Below, piece by piece: positions 31,339 to 41,173 of a stretch of 64,000 nucleotides of DNA. The notes under the pieces are model-generated. The model made no database searches and had not been told where the DNA came from. It saw only the letters and a program-made list of their open reading frames with translations. Where the stretch lies: NCBI GenBank assembly GCA_963210315.1, contig OY723322.1, forward strand, positions 186,001 through 250,000, written 5' to 3'. The position numbers and the translations under genes are program-made. Every line of letters begins with the position of its first letter. Position 1 is the stretch's first letter. This DNA comes from Rhynchopus euleeides. Its lineage: Eukaryota; Euglenozoa; Diplonemea; Diplonemida; Diplonemidae.

Positions 31339-32250
31339 TCAACCCACCATCAGGATGTTATCTCTAGTCGCTGGGGTACGCGTGTAGTCGTCCGCATCCT
31401 TCTTCAGATGGTTGAGGAAGTTTGCGAAATTGGCACGCGTCCCGTTCAGCATCTCCACCTTGAAGTGGAGCTCCTTCAGCACGGTGGCGATCTCAAGGTA
31501 TCTCTTCGGGGCATTCCCTGCGTTGAAGACCAAATAGATATAGGTCGACGAGGCATGCTCGATGTTCTCCCGCGCAAGCATCCCTGCCAGGGCGTTCATC
31601 GCACGCAGCACAGAATACTCCGCCTCGATCGTCGCAACCCGCTTCGCCACATCGGGGGGAAAGCTGAGGGTGTTCTTGCTCTTCGGATTCCACACGCAGT
31701 AGACCTGCAGCCACGACGGGATCTTCACGACACCATCCATAAACTGCGTGCAGTTGTTCTCCCTGTCCCACAGAAGGAGGCGCTTCTTCGACTGCTTCTC
31801 CCGCGACGAATCGGGGGGCGAATACCCCGCCGCCCCGCCCTGGATGTGCTCGAGCAGCAGCACGGGGTCACGCTTCGGGACGCGCAGCACATCCGGTGCC
31901 TCTGTCACCTTCCTCACCCTGTCGCGGAGGGCATGCAGCTCGTCGACGCGCTGCTGCAGCCGCTGCACCTCGGATTCAAGCGACTGCTCCTCCACCTCCT
32001 GTGCCAGGCGGACCAGGTCTGCGCTGTCGTCCCGCCTCCCCGCGGCAGGGCTGCGGCAGGCCCTGCTCTGCCGCTTCCCATGCTTCTCGCCCTCCTGCGC
32101 GCTGCGCCTGCTGCGCCCCTCCTTCTCGCCGTCCCTCTTCTCGGCACGCCTCCTGTTCACACCAGCGGCGCTGCTCGCATCGTCATCGTCACTCTCGGGC
32201 AGGCGCCTCCCACGCGACCCAGACCTCTGCGGTTCCAAACCGCGTGGCAT
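31339..32250 (-). CDS. Conserved-looking protein with basic N-terminus and a compact C-terminal domain
   Basis: A single exon of 303 aa starting MPRGLEPQRSG. Residues 1-75 are an Arg/Ser/Asp-rich low-complexity region; 78-120 form a coiled coil (QEVEEQSLESEVQRLQQRVDEL). The rest is a globular alpha/beta domain with LLLWDRENNCTQFMDGV, WLQVYCVWNPKSK, TYIYLVFNAG and VLKELHFKVEML. The LLLWDxEN start and a following helix/strand weakly recall NYN/PIN-like nuclease folds, but key acidic residues cannot be confirmed, so I leave it unnamed. On the minus strand CAGCTTTTCCAAG lies just ahead of the ATG and could be a trans-splice acceptor. Confidence 0.7.
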   Translation of the reverse strand: MPRGLEPQRSGSRGRRLPESDDDDASSAAGVNRRRAEKRDGEKEGRSRRSAQEGEKHGKRQSRACRSPAAGRRDDSADLVRLAQEVEEQSLESEVQRLQQRVDELHALRDRVRKVTEAPDVLRVPKRDPVLLLEHIQGGAAGYSPPDSSREKQSKKRLLLWDRENNCTQFMDGVVKIPSWLQVYCVWNPKSKNTLSFPPDVAKRVATIEAEYSVLRAMNALAGMLARENIEHASSTYIYLVFNAGNAPKRYLEIATVLKELHFKVEMLNGTRANFANFLNHLKKDADDYTRTPATRDNILMVG

Positions 32251-32378
32251 CCCTACTTGGAAAAGCTGGGCTGAGTGGGTGCGGTGGGTGGGGATAATGG
32301 GGCGGGCGAAGGGGGGCAAGATTAGTTAGGTCTGTGCTCCAACCATGGCGATGGGGGGTGTCAGAGCTGCAAAGGGGT

Positions 32379-32408
32379 GCTGGGGTGGGGTGGGGTGGGG
32401 TGGGGTGT
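32379..32408 (+). repeat. (GGGGT)n tract
   Basis: Five tandem GGGGT units on the plus strand, a potential G-quadruplex. On the coding (minus) strand it is a C-rich tract upstream of the 303-aa protein gene; similar tracts precede other genes here (about 1600-1625, 27800-27822). Confidence 0.7.
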
Positions 32409-34189
32409 CTGCTGGGGATACACGTTTTTTTTTCGTTCCTCCTCCCTCTGCGCGTGCCGCTATCAACAGAACAGCACCCGCCGCCAACCTCTACTCAGCA
32501 CGCAGGCGCCCCCCCCCCCTTTTTTTGGAATCGACGAACACTGCGTATGTAGACCCCACCCCTCCCCTCCCCTCCGCCCCCCAAGCCAAGCTCCTGGCAC
32601 CACAAGGCGATCCGCCAGAGGGGGCACCAGTGGCAGACGCGGCCAGTAGAAAGGCTCGTTGGTGATAGCAGATTTGCCTCAACCCCACACATGATCATCT
32701 AAGGGGGAGGCGTGGCAGCAAAACAATGTTACAGCTTTTGGGGGCGGGGCGGGGGGAGGCGCAGCGCCACTTGTTTCGAGAAGGGGAGAGGCCACTGTGT
32801 GCTGGCGGCACGCTTGAGGGGCACGGGTTGGGGGGAGGGGGGGGGGGGGGAGTGGGTGGAGCGGGGGGGGGGAGGCAGCAAAATGAATGCTACGTCTCGC
32901 AATAAAAGCGATACCGTGTGCAGCCTCTCCCCCTCACTCCCCCTCACTCCTGCCCCCCCCCCCTACTCAATCCCGCGCTGGATCGCAAATAGCTGTCTGC
33001 CCCCCCTCCCCTCCCCTCCCCTCCACACCTGCTTTTGTTGGAGGAAAGGCGCGCACAATACAGACCACGGCCCCACTCCATCCCCGCCGCCGCCGCCATG
33101 ACCATCACCCAAACCTCGCCTTCCCTTCTGCGACTCGATCCTACCCGTCTTTGCGTGCCATGGGATGGGTGGTGATATGAGGTGTGTTCCTCGGAGAGGG
33201 AGGAGGGCACATCCTGCGGGCCCTAGTGCGTTGCACAAAACAGGGAAATATCTCCATCCCAGTGGCAGTGTGATCAGTGTTTGCCTCTCCCATTGGCGGT
33301 TCTTCGCTGCTGACTGCCGAAAAGGAGCATTTTTTTTGAAGCACAACGCAAGTTTGAAGCGTCAACGCAACAAACAAAAGAAAATTCATCAGGGCGGTTG
33401 TAGCTTTGAAGTGATCGGGCGCTTTTTGGTGAATTTCCTGGCAGTTTTGGCAACATTGAAATTTTTGCCCGGGCAACGAAGACCCCCGTTTCAAGACTGG
33501 AAGATGCATTTTGTTTTTTGTATTAGAGAACCTCCACTGATCCACACCAGGCCTGGGCGGGGAACGAGCCCTTTTTCCAGGTTTTTTGGGTCGGGGAACC
33601 AGGTTTTTTCTAAGAATTTTTACAAGGGAATTTTTGCTCGCCCCCCCACAGTTTCCAGGCGCGTGCCCGTCAGGCGGGACTTTTTCTCTGATTTCTCTCC
33701 GCGTCATCATTGACAGCTCTCGAGTGATGCCCAGAGATGCTTGCGGCAGAGAGTGCCCCTCATGCGCGTTACAGCTGAAAATGAATGAGGATCATCTGGC
33801 ACTCGTTCTCATCGGGGGTTGTGCTCCGCAGGGACTCAATACACCTTGGCACTCTCGCAGGGCTGGACATGCCAGCAGCTGGAGGACAGTTACAAAGCTG
33901 CCCCCGACGCCACCCACCTGCTGGCCCCTTCAGGTCTGAAAGCCCAAAAGCTCCCGGGGATTTTGCAGTGGTGCGCACCATATTCAGCGCAGGGTGATCT
34001 CTCCGATTTTCCAAAACTGCTGGTTTACGGGTTTGGGGAACGGTCGTCGGCAGACCGTTGAAATGCCCGTGTTAGTAGCAGAGGGACACTTCAGCTATTT
34101 TCAGCAGAAAAAAAATGAAGCTTTAATTACCCTGCGCCTTTGTCAGAAAACGAGGTGCCGACCCACACCCAGCCCAGCCCACGTCGAAC

Positions 34190-34690
34190 CTCCAATCGCG
34201 CATGTACTAGACTTCATTCTGTACCAAACGGGCAGCATTTCGAGTTCAAACGGGCATGTACTGGACTTCATTCTGTTCCACAACTTCGCAATTCCGAGCG
34301 CAAACCTGCATGTCCTCGCCCTTTGCCTCGAGCAAACGGGCAGCATTCAGAGTCCAAACGGGCATGTACTAGACTTCATCCGGCACAACATGGAGTCGAA
34401 ACGGGCATGTACTAACCCCGTGCCTTCCGCAAACGGGCATGTACTAGACTTCATTCTGCCACAAACGGACAGCATTCAGAGTTCAAACGAGCATGTACTA
34501 GACCTCATCCTGCATCACAACAGCCGCGAACGGGCAGCATCTGGGTTTCAAACCGGCATGTACTGGACTTCGTACTGCATCACGACGGCAAACGAACAGC
34601 ATTCAGTGCCCAAACGGGCATGTACTAGACTTCATACTGCAAACAACTGCGTCAACCTCGAGTCCAAACGGGCAACGGACAGCACCTAAC
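34190..34690. repeat. Degenerate minisatellite, core GGGCATGTACTAGACTTCAT
   Basis: About nine copies of the core (starting near 34196, 34252, 34307, 34360, 34405, 34435, 34488, 34554, 34615) are separated by 25-60 bp. The linkers often carry AACGGGCAGCATTCAGAGT. Unit length varies, and there is no constant spacer size. An isolated CATGTACTAG occurs again near 35168. Confidence 0.8.
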
Positions 34691-34998
34691 CGGGGGGGTC
34701 ATGAAAAAGCGCTGGAACAGTCACAAATCACGCAACAAATCGTTCACACCTGGACAAAGGGCCAGAAATACCCTCCGGGAGCCACATTTTTTCGGTGTGA
34801 ACGATTATGACAAGGCTCTGAAAAAGTCAGACACATTTCCGGTCTGCTACGCTATTCTGTGCAACACGACAGGCACCCAGTCGGGGGTGGTCATGAAAAT
34901 GTCGCGGAACAGTCACCAAACGCCAAAATAATCGTTCACACCTGACGAAATAGCCAGAAATACCCCCCGGGCGGCATTTTTTTGGGGTGTGAACGATT
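34688..34998. repeat. Two direct units of about 120 bp
   Basis: Units 34688-34806 and 34878-34998 share GGGGGT.GTCATGAAAA, AACAGTCAC, ATCGTTCACACCTG, AGCCAGAAATACCC.CCGGG and GTGTGAACGATT. Additional GTGAACGATTT copies follow to about 35155, several inverted. Probably part of a decayed mobile element. Confidence 0.65.
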
Positions 34999-35500
34999 TT
35001 TGACATGTCCCAGAGCCCAAAAAAACATGTTTTGGGGGTCTAACTGGCCTGTGAACGATTTCTGGTGATGTGCGAACGATTTTTTGTCACTTTTTGGCCT
35101 TCTCTCCAGCAAAACCCTAAGGAAACTGACCCCAAAATGACAAAAAATCGTTCGCAGTGAAAAAAATGGCATGTACTAGGGGTGTTACAGTCGCTGCCAG
35201 TTGCAGATCGTCATTTTGGGACCACTTTTGGGGTTGGTGGGTCAAAATAACACAATACGAAATTCGCAGAATTTTTGTTTCAGCAGCCCGTGCTAAGGGT
35301 CCCTCCTCTAGTGTTAGCAAGGCACACTCACGTTTCAGGTAGCGTGTCGCGTGTCACGCATGTCGCGAACGCGGCAAGTGTACCTCCCAGGTGGGGAAGC
35401 CCGACCTCCTGTCCGATGTCAGTCAGGCTTCGAAGAAGCGCTTCATGGATGCGGCGCTGACCCGGGGAAGTGGGATAGATGGACGGGCACACGCTACATG

Positions 35501-35556
35501 GGGGGTCTGGGGGGCGTGAGCCCCCCAGCCGCCGGAGGCCACGGTAGCGAACATCT
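35501..35556. repeat. Interspersed 55-bp repeat, copy 1
   Basis: Begins GGGGGGTCTGGGGGGC, forms a small hairpin with AGCCCCCCAG, and continues GCCGCCGGAGGCCACGGTAG then GAACATCTGTTC. Near-identical copies are at 35672-35727 and 40645-40704. Confidence 0.8.
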
Positions 35557-35671
35557 GTTCGTGTGGGCGTACAGATTCTGTGCGAGTTGGCTGCGTCCTC
35601 AGAGGCGACTGGAGTGGTTGGACCCCGACTTGATGGGATTCGAAGGACTTGAGTACGAGACGTACGCCACA

Positions 35672-35727
35672 GGGGGGTCTGGGGGGCGGAGCCCCCCAGC
35701 CGCCGGAGGCCACGGTAGTGAACGTCT
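35672..35727. repeat. Interspersed 55-bp repeat, copy 2
   Basis: Same sequence as the copy at 35501 with GGAGCCCCCCAG in place of GTGAGCCCCCCAG and GAACGTCTG at the end; same orientation. Confidence 0.8.
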
Positions 35728-36520
35728 GGCTCTCCAGTTGGCCAGCAAGGCGAACGGTACGTGGGACAGACTTCCCTTCCATCCTTGTGCGCGCCCTGTC
35801 GACTGGGGAAAACTTAGAAAAAAAAAATTCCTCTGCGAAACAACCTTAGAAAAAAAATCCCCTAACAAAATTCTTAGAAAAAAAGTTCAGAATCCTGAAA
35901 GTGGGGAACAAGCCCCCCAGTTAGGAACAGCCCTGATCCACACTGGGTTTTTTTTGCTTTGAAAGAAAGGGCTAGGGGGAAGAAAAAAACCACACGCAAA
36001 AGAAAATACTAGCCCACCGCCGCGAATAGCGAATAAACCGGTGGCAGGCTAGCACTGTCGGGAGAAGTCTGCAGAAAAGGGCGCACCAGCCCCTACGGCC
36101 AGGGGGGAGCAAAGGGTTGAACTCCCCCCCCCCCCAGCCTTATTGGGGGGGCTCGCAGTGCGAAGGCAACAGGGTGTGACATGGGGTGGCGGGGTGTGTG
36201 TGTGTGTGATGAATTCTTTGTTTGTGCAGCTCAGGAAAAGGGAGGGGGGGCAGAAGCCAGGGGGGGGGGGGGGGAGGTGACAACTTTCAATTTGAACCGC
36301 CCGCCTGAGGGAGGCTGGGCGGTTCGTATCCCTCCAAGGGGTTCGGGACGGGGTCCAGAGGACCGGCACTATAAAGGAGGGGGGTGCGAGTCGTTCGTTC
36401 AGTCATGGGGGGGAGACAGGTGGTGAGTGAGGGGGGGGGGGTAAATTTTTTGGCCGCCTTTCAGACGCCCCCGGGGGACGCAATGGTATCCGATAACAGT
36501 TCAAAACACAAACTCACTAC

Positions 36521-36617
36521 GGGGGCTCTCGCTACCAGTCACAGCTCGTCAGTCAGTGAGGGGAAATGGGCTGCTGCTCACTTGTTCTCACTCAGTCATC
36601 TGGTAGCGAGGGCCCCC
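36521..36617. mobile_element. 97-bp MITE with TAC target duplication
   Basis: Ends are GGGGGCTCTCGCTACCAG on the left and the complement of GGGGGCCCTCGCTACCAG on the right; TAC flanks both sides (36518-36520, 36618-36620). The interior has GTCAGTGAG/CTCACT repeats. A second copy starts at 63940 and runs off the window. Confidence 0.75.
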
Positions 36618-38094
36618 TACTGGTGCTGATAGATTAGGTTGGAGATCCGGCTGAGATAAGGCCCTGGCAGCCTGGCAGCAGATCTCCAACGGCTCCAACG
36701 AAAGTAGCAACCCAAAAGAGAAGGGGTGGGTGGGGTCAGGCACCAGGGTCACAAGACAGCCCCCACGCAGCACGTCAGCTGTCTCATGATGCCACGCAGC
36801 TGCGTGGTGGGTGATCCACCCCTTTTGCCAGCAGAGGTAGGCTTGTTTGCACCAAAGGGGTGCATGGAAAAAAAAATGCAAGAGCAACCTCGACACAAAT
36901 GGCACAAGGCTGGGGACATGGGAAGCTAGATGGATAGCTAGAGGATGAACGGGCTCGCTGAGACTGGTGGGGTGGAAAACGGGGAGAGGCGTCTTCCCGT
37001 CAAATCGTGGAACCGTCGCAGAGAGAGAGAAGCACATGCAAAACACCCACGCACACCCCAACCCACGCCTTGCTGAGGCGGGGGGCTGCTTCCGCAAAGG
37101 GGTTCAGTTGGGTGGGTGCCCTCTCCTCCCTTTCCCCCCCAGCCCCGCCGCGGCAACATCATCACCGTGGCGTGAATAGTCGTTTGGCATGCGGAAGGAA
37201 AAAAAGCGGTGAGAAAAAAGTTCAACTAAAAAAGAAACACGGTATGGTGACGATCGGTCCAATTAAATCCACGATCGTGAAAAAAAACGATCGTTTTAAT
37301 TGGAGGCTAATTGGACGATCGTGAAAAAAAATATTCCAATTATTCCCACGATCGTGGGCGATCGTGGCTAATTGGTCGAAGATTTCCCTCCAGTGCCCAC
37401 CTATCTCTGCAGTCAACCATGTGATGGACCACAGTTCTTCCGGGTATCGAGCCCTCTCTGCAGGGTCGGCTGTCAAGCAGGCTAACTCCTGGGCCTTGAG
37501 AGCCCCGTGGTTGGCCTGGAGTACGGCCTGGAGCTGTGTAGGACGGCTCCCGGTGGGAGCTGTTTCAACCGGTAGTCAGCGGTTCGACTTTTTCGCCCGC
37601 TGTTGGATACAGGGGGCTACGGGGTGATCGTCAGTGCATTTTGGTGCATTTCCCAAGGAAACTAGGTGAAAACTGACGAAGAATAACGAGGCATACCGAC
37701 CAGCGAAGACCCCTCTATTTTCAGCTCAAGTTCACCCCAAATTTTCCTGAGTTTGGATATCCCTGGATTGATACCGCTGAATGGCTGAACACGCGAGCCG
37801 CTGAAGTTAGAGCCTTGTTGGATGAGGCCAGTCCCTTCACAAAGCCGCATCCCACTGGCCGATATTGTATACGTTCCCCAACCCAGAGGTGATCAAGCTT
37901 CGGTAGAGCTTGGTACTGCAGAGCTGAGCACCCGCTGAACGCTGAACGGTTACCGTTCCGCCTGATGATATTAGAGCCTTGGTTCGGGTGCCACACCTGA
38001 AACCAGTGGCTTGGTTGGCTGTGAGTGCATCAGCTTCCCCCGCTGTTCCATCTGATTTTGATCTGGGTTTGGGCGCAACCGGGATTTTCAGCCA

Positions 38095-38496
38095 TTGGAT
38101 GAGACCATTCCCGGATCATTCCATCAGCCAATAGTAAGCACATTCCGAATCCCAGGGCGTGCCCTGGTAGAAGTGTCGGGGATGCTCCTCTGGAGTTACT
38201 CCGGAGCACACCGGGCACTGGTAGCGATGTTTGGCGGCTTTGACCGGTGGCTGGAAAATACCCTGGTGCCCCTGAAAAGCGGTGCTTTTTCGCAGTGTTA
38301 CGACATGGAGTGGGGACGTAGCCCTCTCTTCTGGAGGCCAATGTGGCGCAGTCTCCGAGACACAAAAATGAACCGTGTCATTGACGCCTTCATCTTCCAA
38401 GAATCAAGTAACTGGGCGCCTGGGCCACAGCAGGTGAATGTACGCACCCTCCGGAGCCGGAAGGAGGTGGTGGCACCGGAGGCCTCCGGGGGCTGA
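38095..38496 (+). other. Open frame of 133 aa inside the TIR element, unknown
   Basis: The frame starts MDETIPGSFHQPI and ends EVVAPEASGG; it has a Trp-rich centre (DMEWGRSPLFWRPMWRSLRD). It does not match a family I know. It runs on the plus strand, opposite to all host genes, and could be an element gene exon or chance. Listed because its composition is less biased than that of shadow frames. Confidence 0.25.
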
Positions 38497-39124
38497 TAGC
38501 CGTGGTTCTGGGTGCCTCCCTTCGACCCTGCAGTCTCTAATCCTATGATATCACGTCACGGCGACTACCTGAGCAAAGTTGTTTCAAACCCCACCTCTTG
38601 GATCACCAGCAGTTTTATGGGGTTGTATGGCATTGACCAATGAACAACTATGCGGTTGGTGTATCATTCTGGCAGAGGGACAACTTCCCCGTGATGTGTC
38701 CATGTGACATTCGCGCACGATGCCATGTGCCGGACTCATCACACCGTCGCCTTATTGGACGAATCGACATCACGGGTAGATATCCCTGTGGCATCGGTCA
38801 ATACCAGGTTGGGCGATGGGCAAATTACTCGTCTCCGAGACTAAACAGAGACATCGTGGTCTTAGGCACATGACCACACTCCGTTCTTTTCCCACCATAT
38901 TGATGTACTCATCTGAATCAGTCCGATGACGATCCGACATCAATACCAGCCCAGATTTGCACCATGTAACGTGTGCAGTAACCATGTAACATTGTCTGCC
39001 GACGGAGTTGTGCACAACAACTGACGGCAGAGCGACAACAAAACCACCACCCGAGCGAACCCATCCTGGTTGTCGAGTTTTGTGCAATAGGTGTTCCCCT
39101 TCGTCTCCGGGATCCCTCCCTGCG

Positions 39125-39455
39125 AGGGTGAATGTCCTGTCGTGCAACCGGTTGGTCGCAGATGGGGATGGGGAGTTCTTCCCGGTTCTCTCTGCGGCAT
39201 GGCCTCCGCCGGATTTCAACCTCCACATCGGGGACCAGATCTACGCAGACTCTGTCGCAGATGCGGCGAGGGATTCTGCAAAACGCCACGGGAGGCCCTC
39301 CCCGGGGCATACGGACTACCTCCGTGCCTACAGGGAGGCATACCTTACGACCTGGACTAACCCAGACTTCTCTCTCCTCCTCCGCTCTGCATCAAACATC
39401 CTGCTGGCGGACGACCACGACATCATCTCCAACCTCAACGGGGAGAAGTGGCGCC
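39125..39455 (+). pseudogene. PhoD-like metallophosphatase fragment inside the TIR element
   Basis: The plus-strand translation carries, in the right order, VNVLSCNR, LHIGDQIYADSV, YLRAYREAYLTTW, LLLRSASNILLADDHDIISN. The GDQIYAD and DDHDI strings are the metal-binding motifs of PhoD-like phosphatases. The N-terminal and C-terminal parts of the domain are not continuous in this frame: after NLNGEKW the frame runs into unrelated sequence, while the neighbouring frame (SNSHSITPYTPEAVQAAAVW) looks like its continuation. So it is a decayed or intron-containing copy. It is the only recognisable non-transposon coding sequence in the element, consistent with a captured host gene piece. Confidence 0.6.
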
Positions 39456-40214
39456 CTCCAACAGCCACAGCATCACTCCCTACACCCCGGAGGCTGTGCA
39501 GGCCGCAGCGGTGTGGCTCGATGGGGGTTTGCGGTATCTCCGGTGGACTATGTGTAGTCGTGAATACCACCGATACCTGGGACTCCCGTGGTTAAGCCCC
39601 CCCCTGGAGGCGATTTTCGGGGGGGCTTATACACGGGGGGTCCCAGGTACATCGATGCACTATAGACCGTACCTACGTAGCTCCACACGGTTTTCAGGGG
39701 ACCACGGTGGGTATGTATTGGCAGGATATGGTTCCTATTGGCCTCCGAAACCCGCACGGGTCGGGAATTTTGAACTGGCTGGTAAGAACCACAACCACCC
39801 GAGTCAGTCTTGGCTGTGTCTGCTGCATGATGTCACATGAACTCTAAGGATTTCCGAAGGAAAATTCCCTCCAATTATTCCAATTAGCTAATTGGAGCCA
39901 CGATCGTGGCGATCGTGGTTTTTTTCCCCACGATCGTGGAAAAAAGTTAATTGGGGGTATGGAAATTTAGTCATTCTTAGTCACTTTTAGGCGATTTACG
40001 CGCGGTTTTTCGGCTGGGGAAAAGAGAGTAAGATTTTCGAAAAAAATCGATTTTTTCGCAAAAAATCGCATTGTGTCGTAGTCGCGCGTAGTCACCCGTA
40101 GTCGCCAGGTCGAGGTTACCAGATTCCATACCCCCCCGGGGTACTGAATTACCGATTTTTCGACATGTCGAAAAAAATTTTTTTTGGCCGAAAAAAAAAA
40201 TTTTTTTTCCGGCC

Positions 40215-40399
40215 GACTAAACCGAAAATCGGGCCCTCTGGGGTGCCACACCGATATTTTTCGGATTTTTTTCGGATTTTTTTTCGATTTTTTTTGGTTG
40301 GGGTGGCCACCAGTCCAGGCTGCTGCCCCAGGGTGGCCGGATTTTCGGCATGTCGAAAAAAAAAATTTTTTGGCCGAAAAAAAAATTTTTTTTTTCGGC
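40215..40399. repeat. Direct module, copy 1 (second copy 41602-41786)
   Basis: Starts GACTAAACCGAAAATCGGGC, continues through a run of TTTTTTCGGATTTTTT, then GGTGGCCACCAGTCCAGG and CGACATGTCG-like palindromes followed by AAAAATTTTTTGGCCG. The copy 1387 bp downstream is nearly identical. CATGTCGAAAAAA tracts also occur just upstream at 40155-40212. Confidence 0.8.
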
Positions 40400-40644
40400 C
40401 GACTAAACCAGGGTATAAGATAGACTTTTTTTCTGGCGCCGTTTTCCGGTTTTTCTGGTTTTGAAAATTTTTCGCGCGCGCCTTCGGCGCGCGCGACCCG
40501 CGCAAACCCTCCCAGAATCTGAGAGGGCCCGGTGCCTGCGCGCGTCCTGTCGTACTGAGGCTGCTTGGTGGGGCAGGCGCAGCAGCTGCTTTGAAAGTTT
40601 GGACTCTCGGCCAAAAAACCGGTCTGGTGCAATTTTCTTACGCA

Positions 40645-40704
40645 GGGGGGTCTGGGGGGCGGAGCCCCCCAGCCGCCGGAGGCCACGGTAGTGAACATCT
40701 GTTC
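40645..40704. repeat. Interspersed 55-bp repeat, copy 3
   Basis: Same as the repeats at 35501 and 35672, here inside the inner TIR element and continuing into GAACATCTGTTC. Confidence 0.8.
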
Positions 40705-41120
40705 ACTACAGTCTGGATTCGCTTGTAAGTAGGAAGGCTTCGCTGTATCGCAGCCCGGCCAGCAGGAGATCACTGGTCCTTGAGGGTTCAACCTTCAGGG
40801 TGGAGGAGGACGGGGGAGCGACCACTCGTGACAGGTGTGCATTGTGGGTGGAGTGGGTGCACGACAGAATGGCCAAAGGGTCCACGAGATCTCTGCACAC
40901 ATTCCGTTGTCGAGGAGATGGGCACCTAGCTGTGACGACAGGCAACAAACAAATCTCATCTGTTAGTTGCCCCCAATAGGCTTGGCGACCTTCAAGACTG
41001 CTTGAAAGTCGTTCGTGTCTCAGCCCTCCAGACAAGCAGATCTGTCTCGAGTTGGTGGGCTGTCGCCATGTATTCGAGTGTGTGTCGATGGCACCGAGTG
41101 ACGCTGCACAGAGGCAGACG

Positions 41121-41173
41121 ACACGGTGAACTCCAGCGGAGGTTACCCTACCTCCGCTGGAGTACACCGTGTG
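41121..41173. repeat. Strong hairpin (stem about 24 bp)
   Basis: ACACGGTG, a mismatch, then ACTCCAGCGGAGGT pairs with ACCTCCGCTGGAGT and CACCGTGT around TACCCT. Further imperfect CTCCAG/CTGGAG repeats continue to about 41300. Confidence 0.75.

Larger units (their letters stand above)
32251..37231. other. Gene-poor repeat-rich region
   Basis: No host gene is supported. It holds a G-quadruplex-type run (32379-32408), long purine/pyrimidine tracts (32810-33020), a minisatellite (34190-34690), a two-unit repeat (34688-34998), two GGCTCCGCC-type repeats (35501, 35672), AATTCTTAGAAAAAA tracts (35815-35885) with an inverted counterpart near 33600, and a 97-bp MITE (36521). Confidence 0.5.

Noticed and set aside
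34190-34690. CRISPR-like array
   Set aside because: Cores are degenerate, spacing varies from 25 to 60 bp, and the linkers resemble each other. The setting is eukaryotic.
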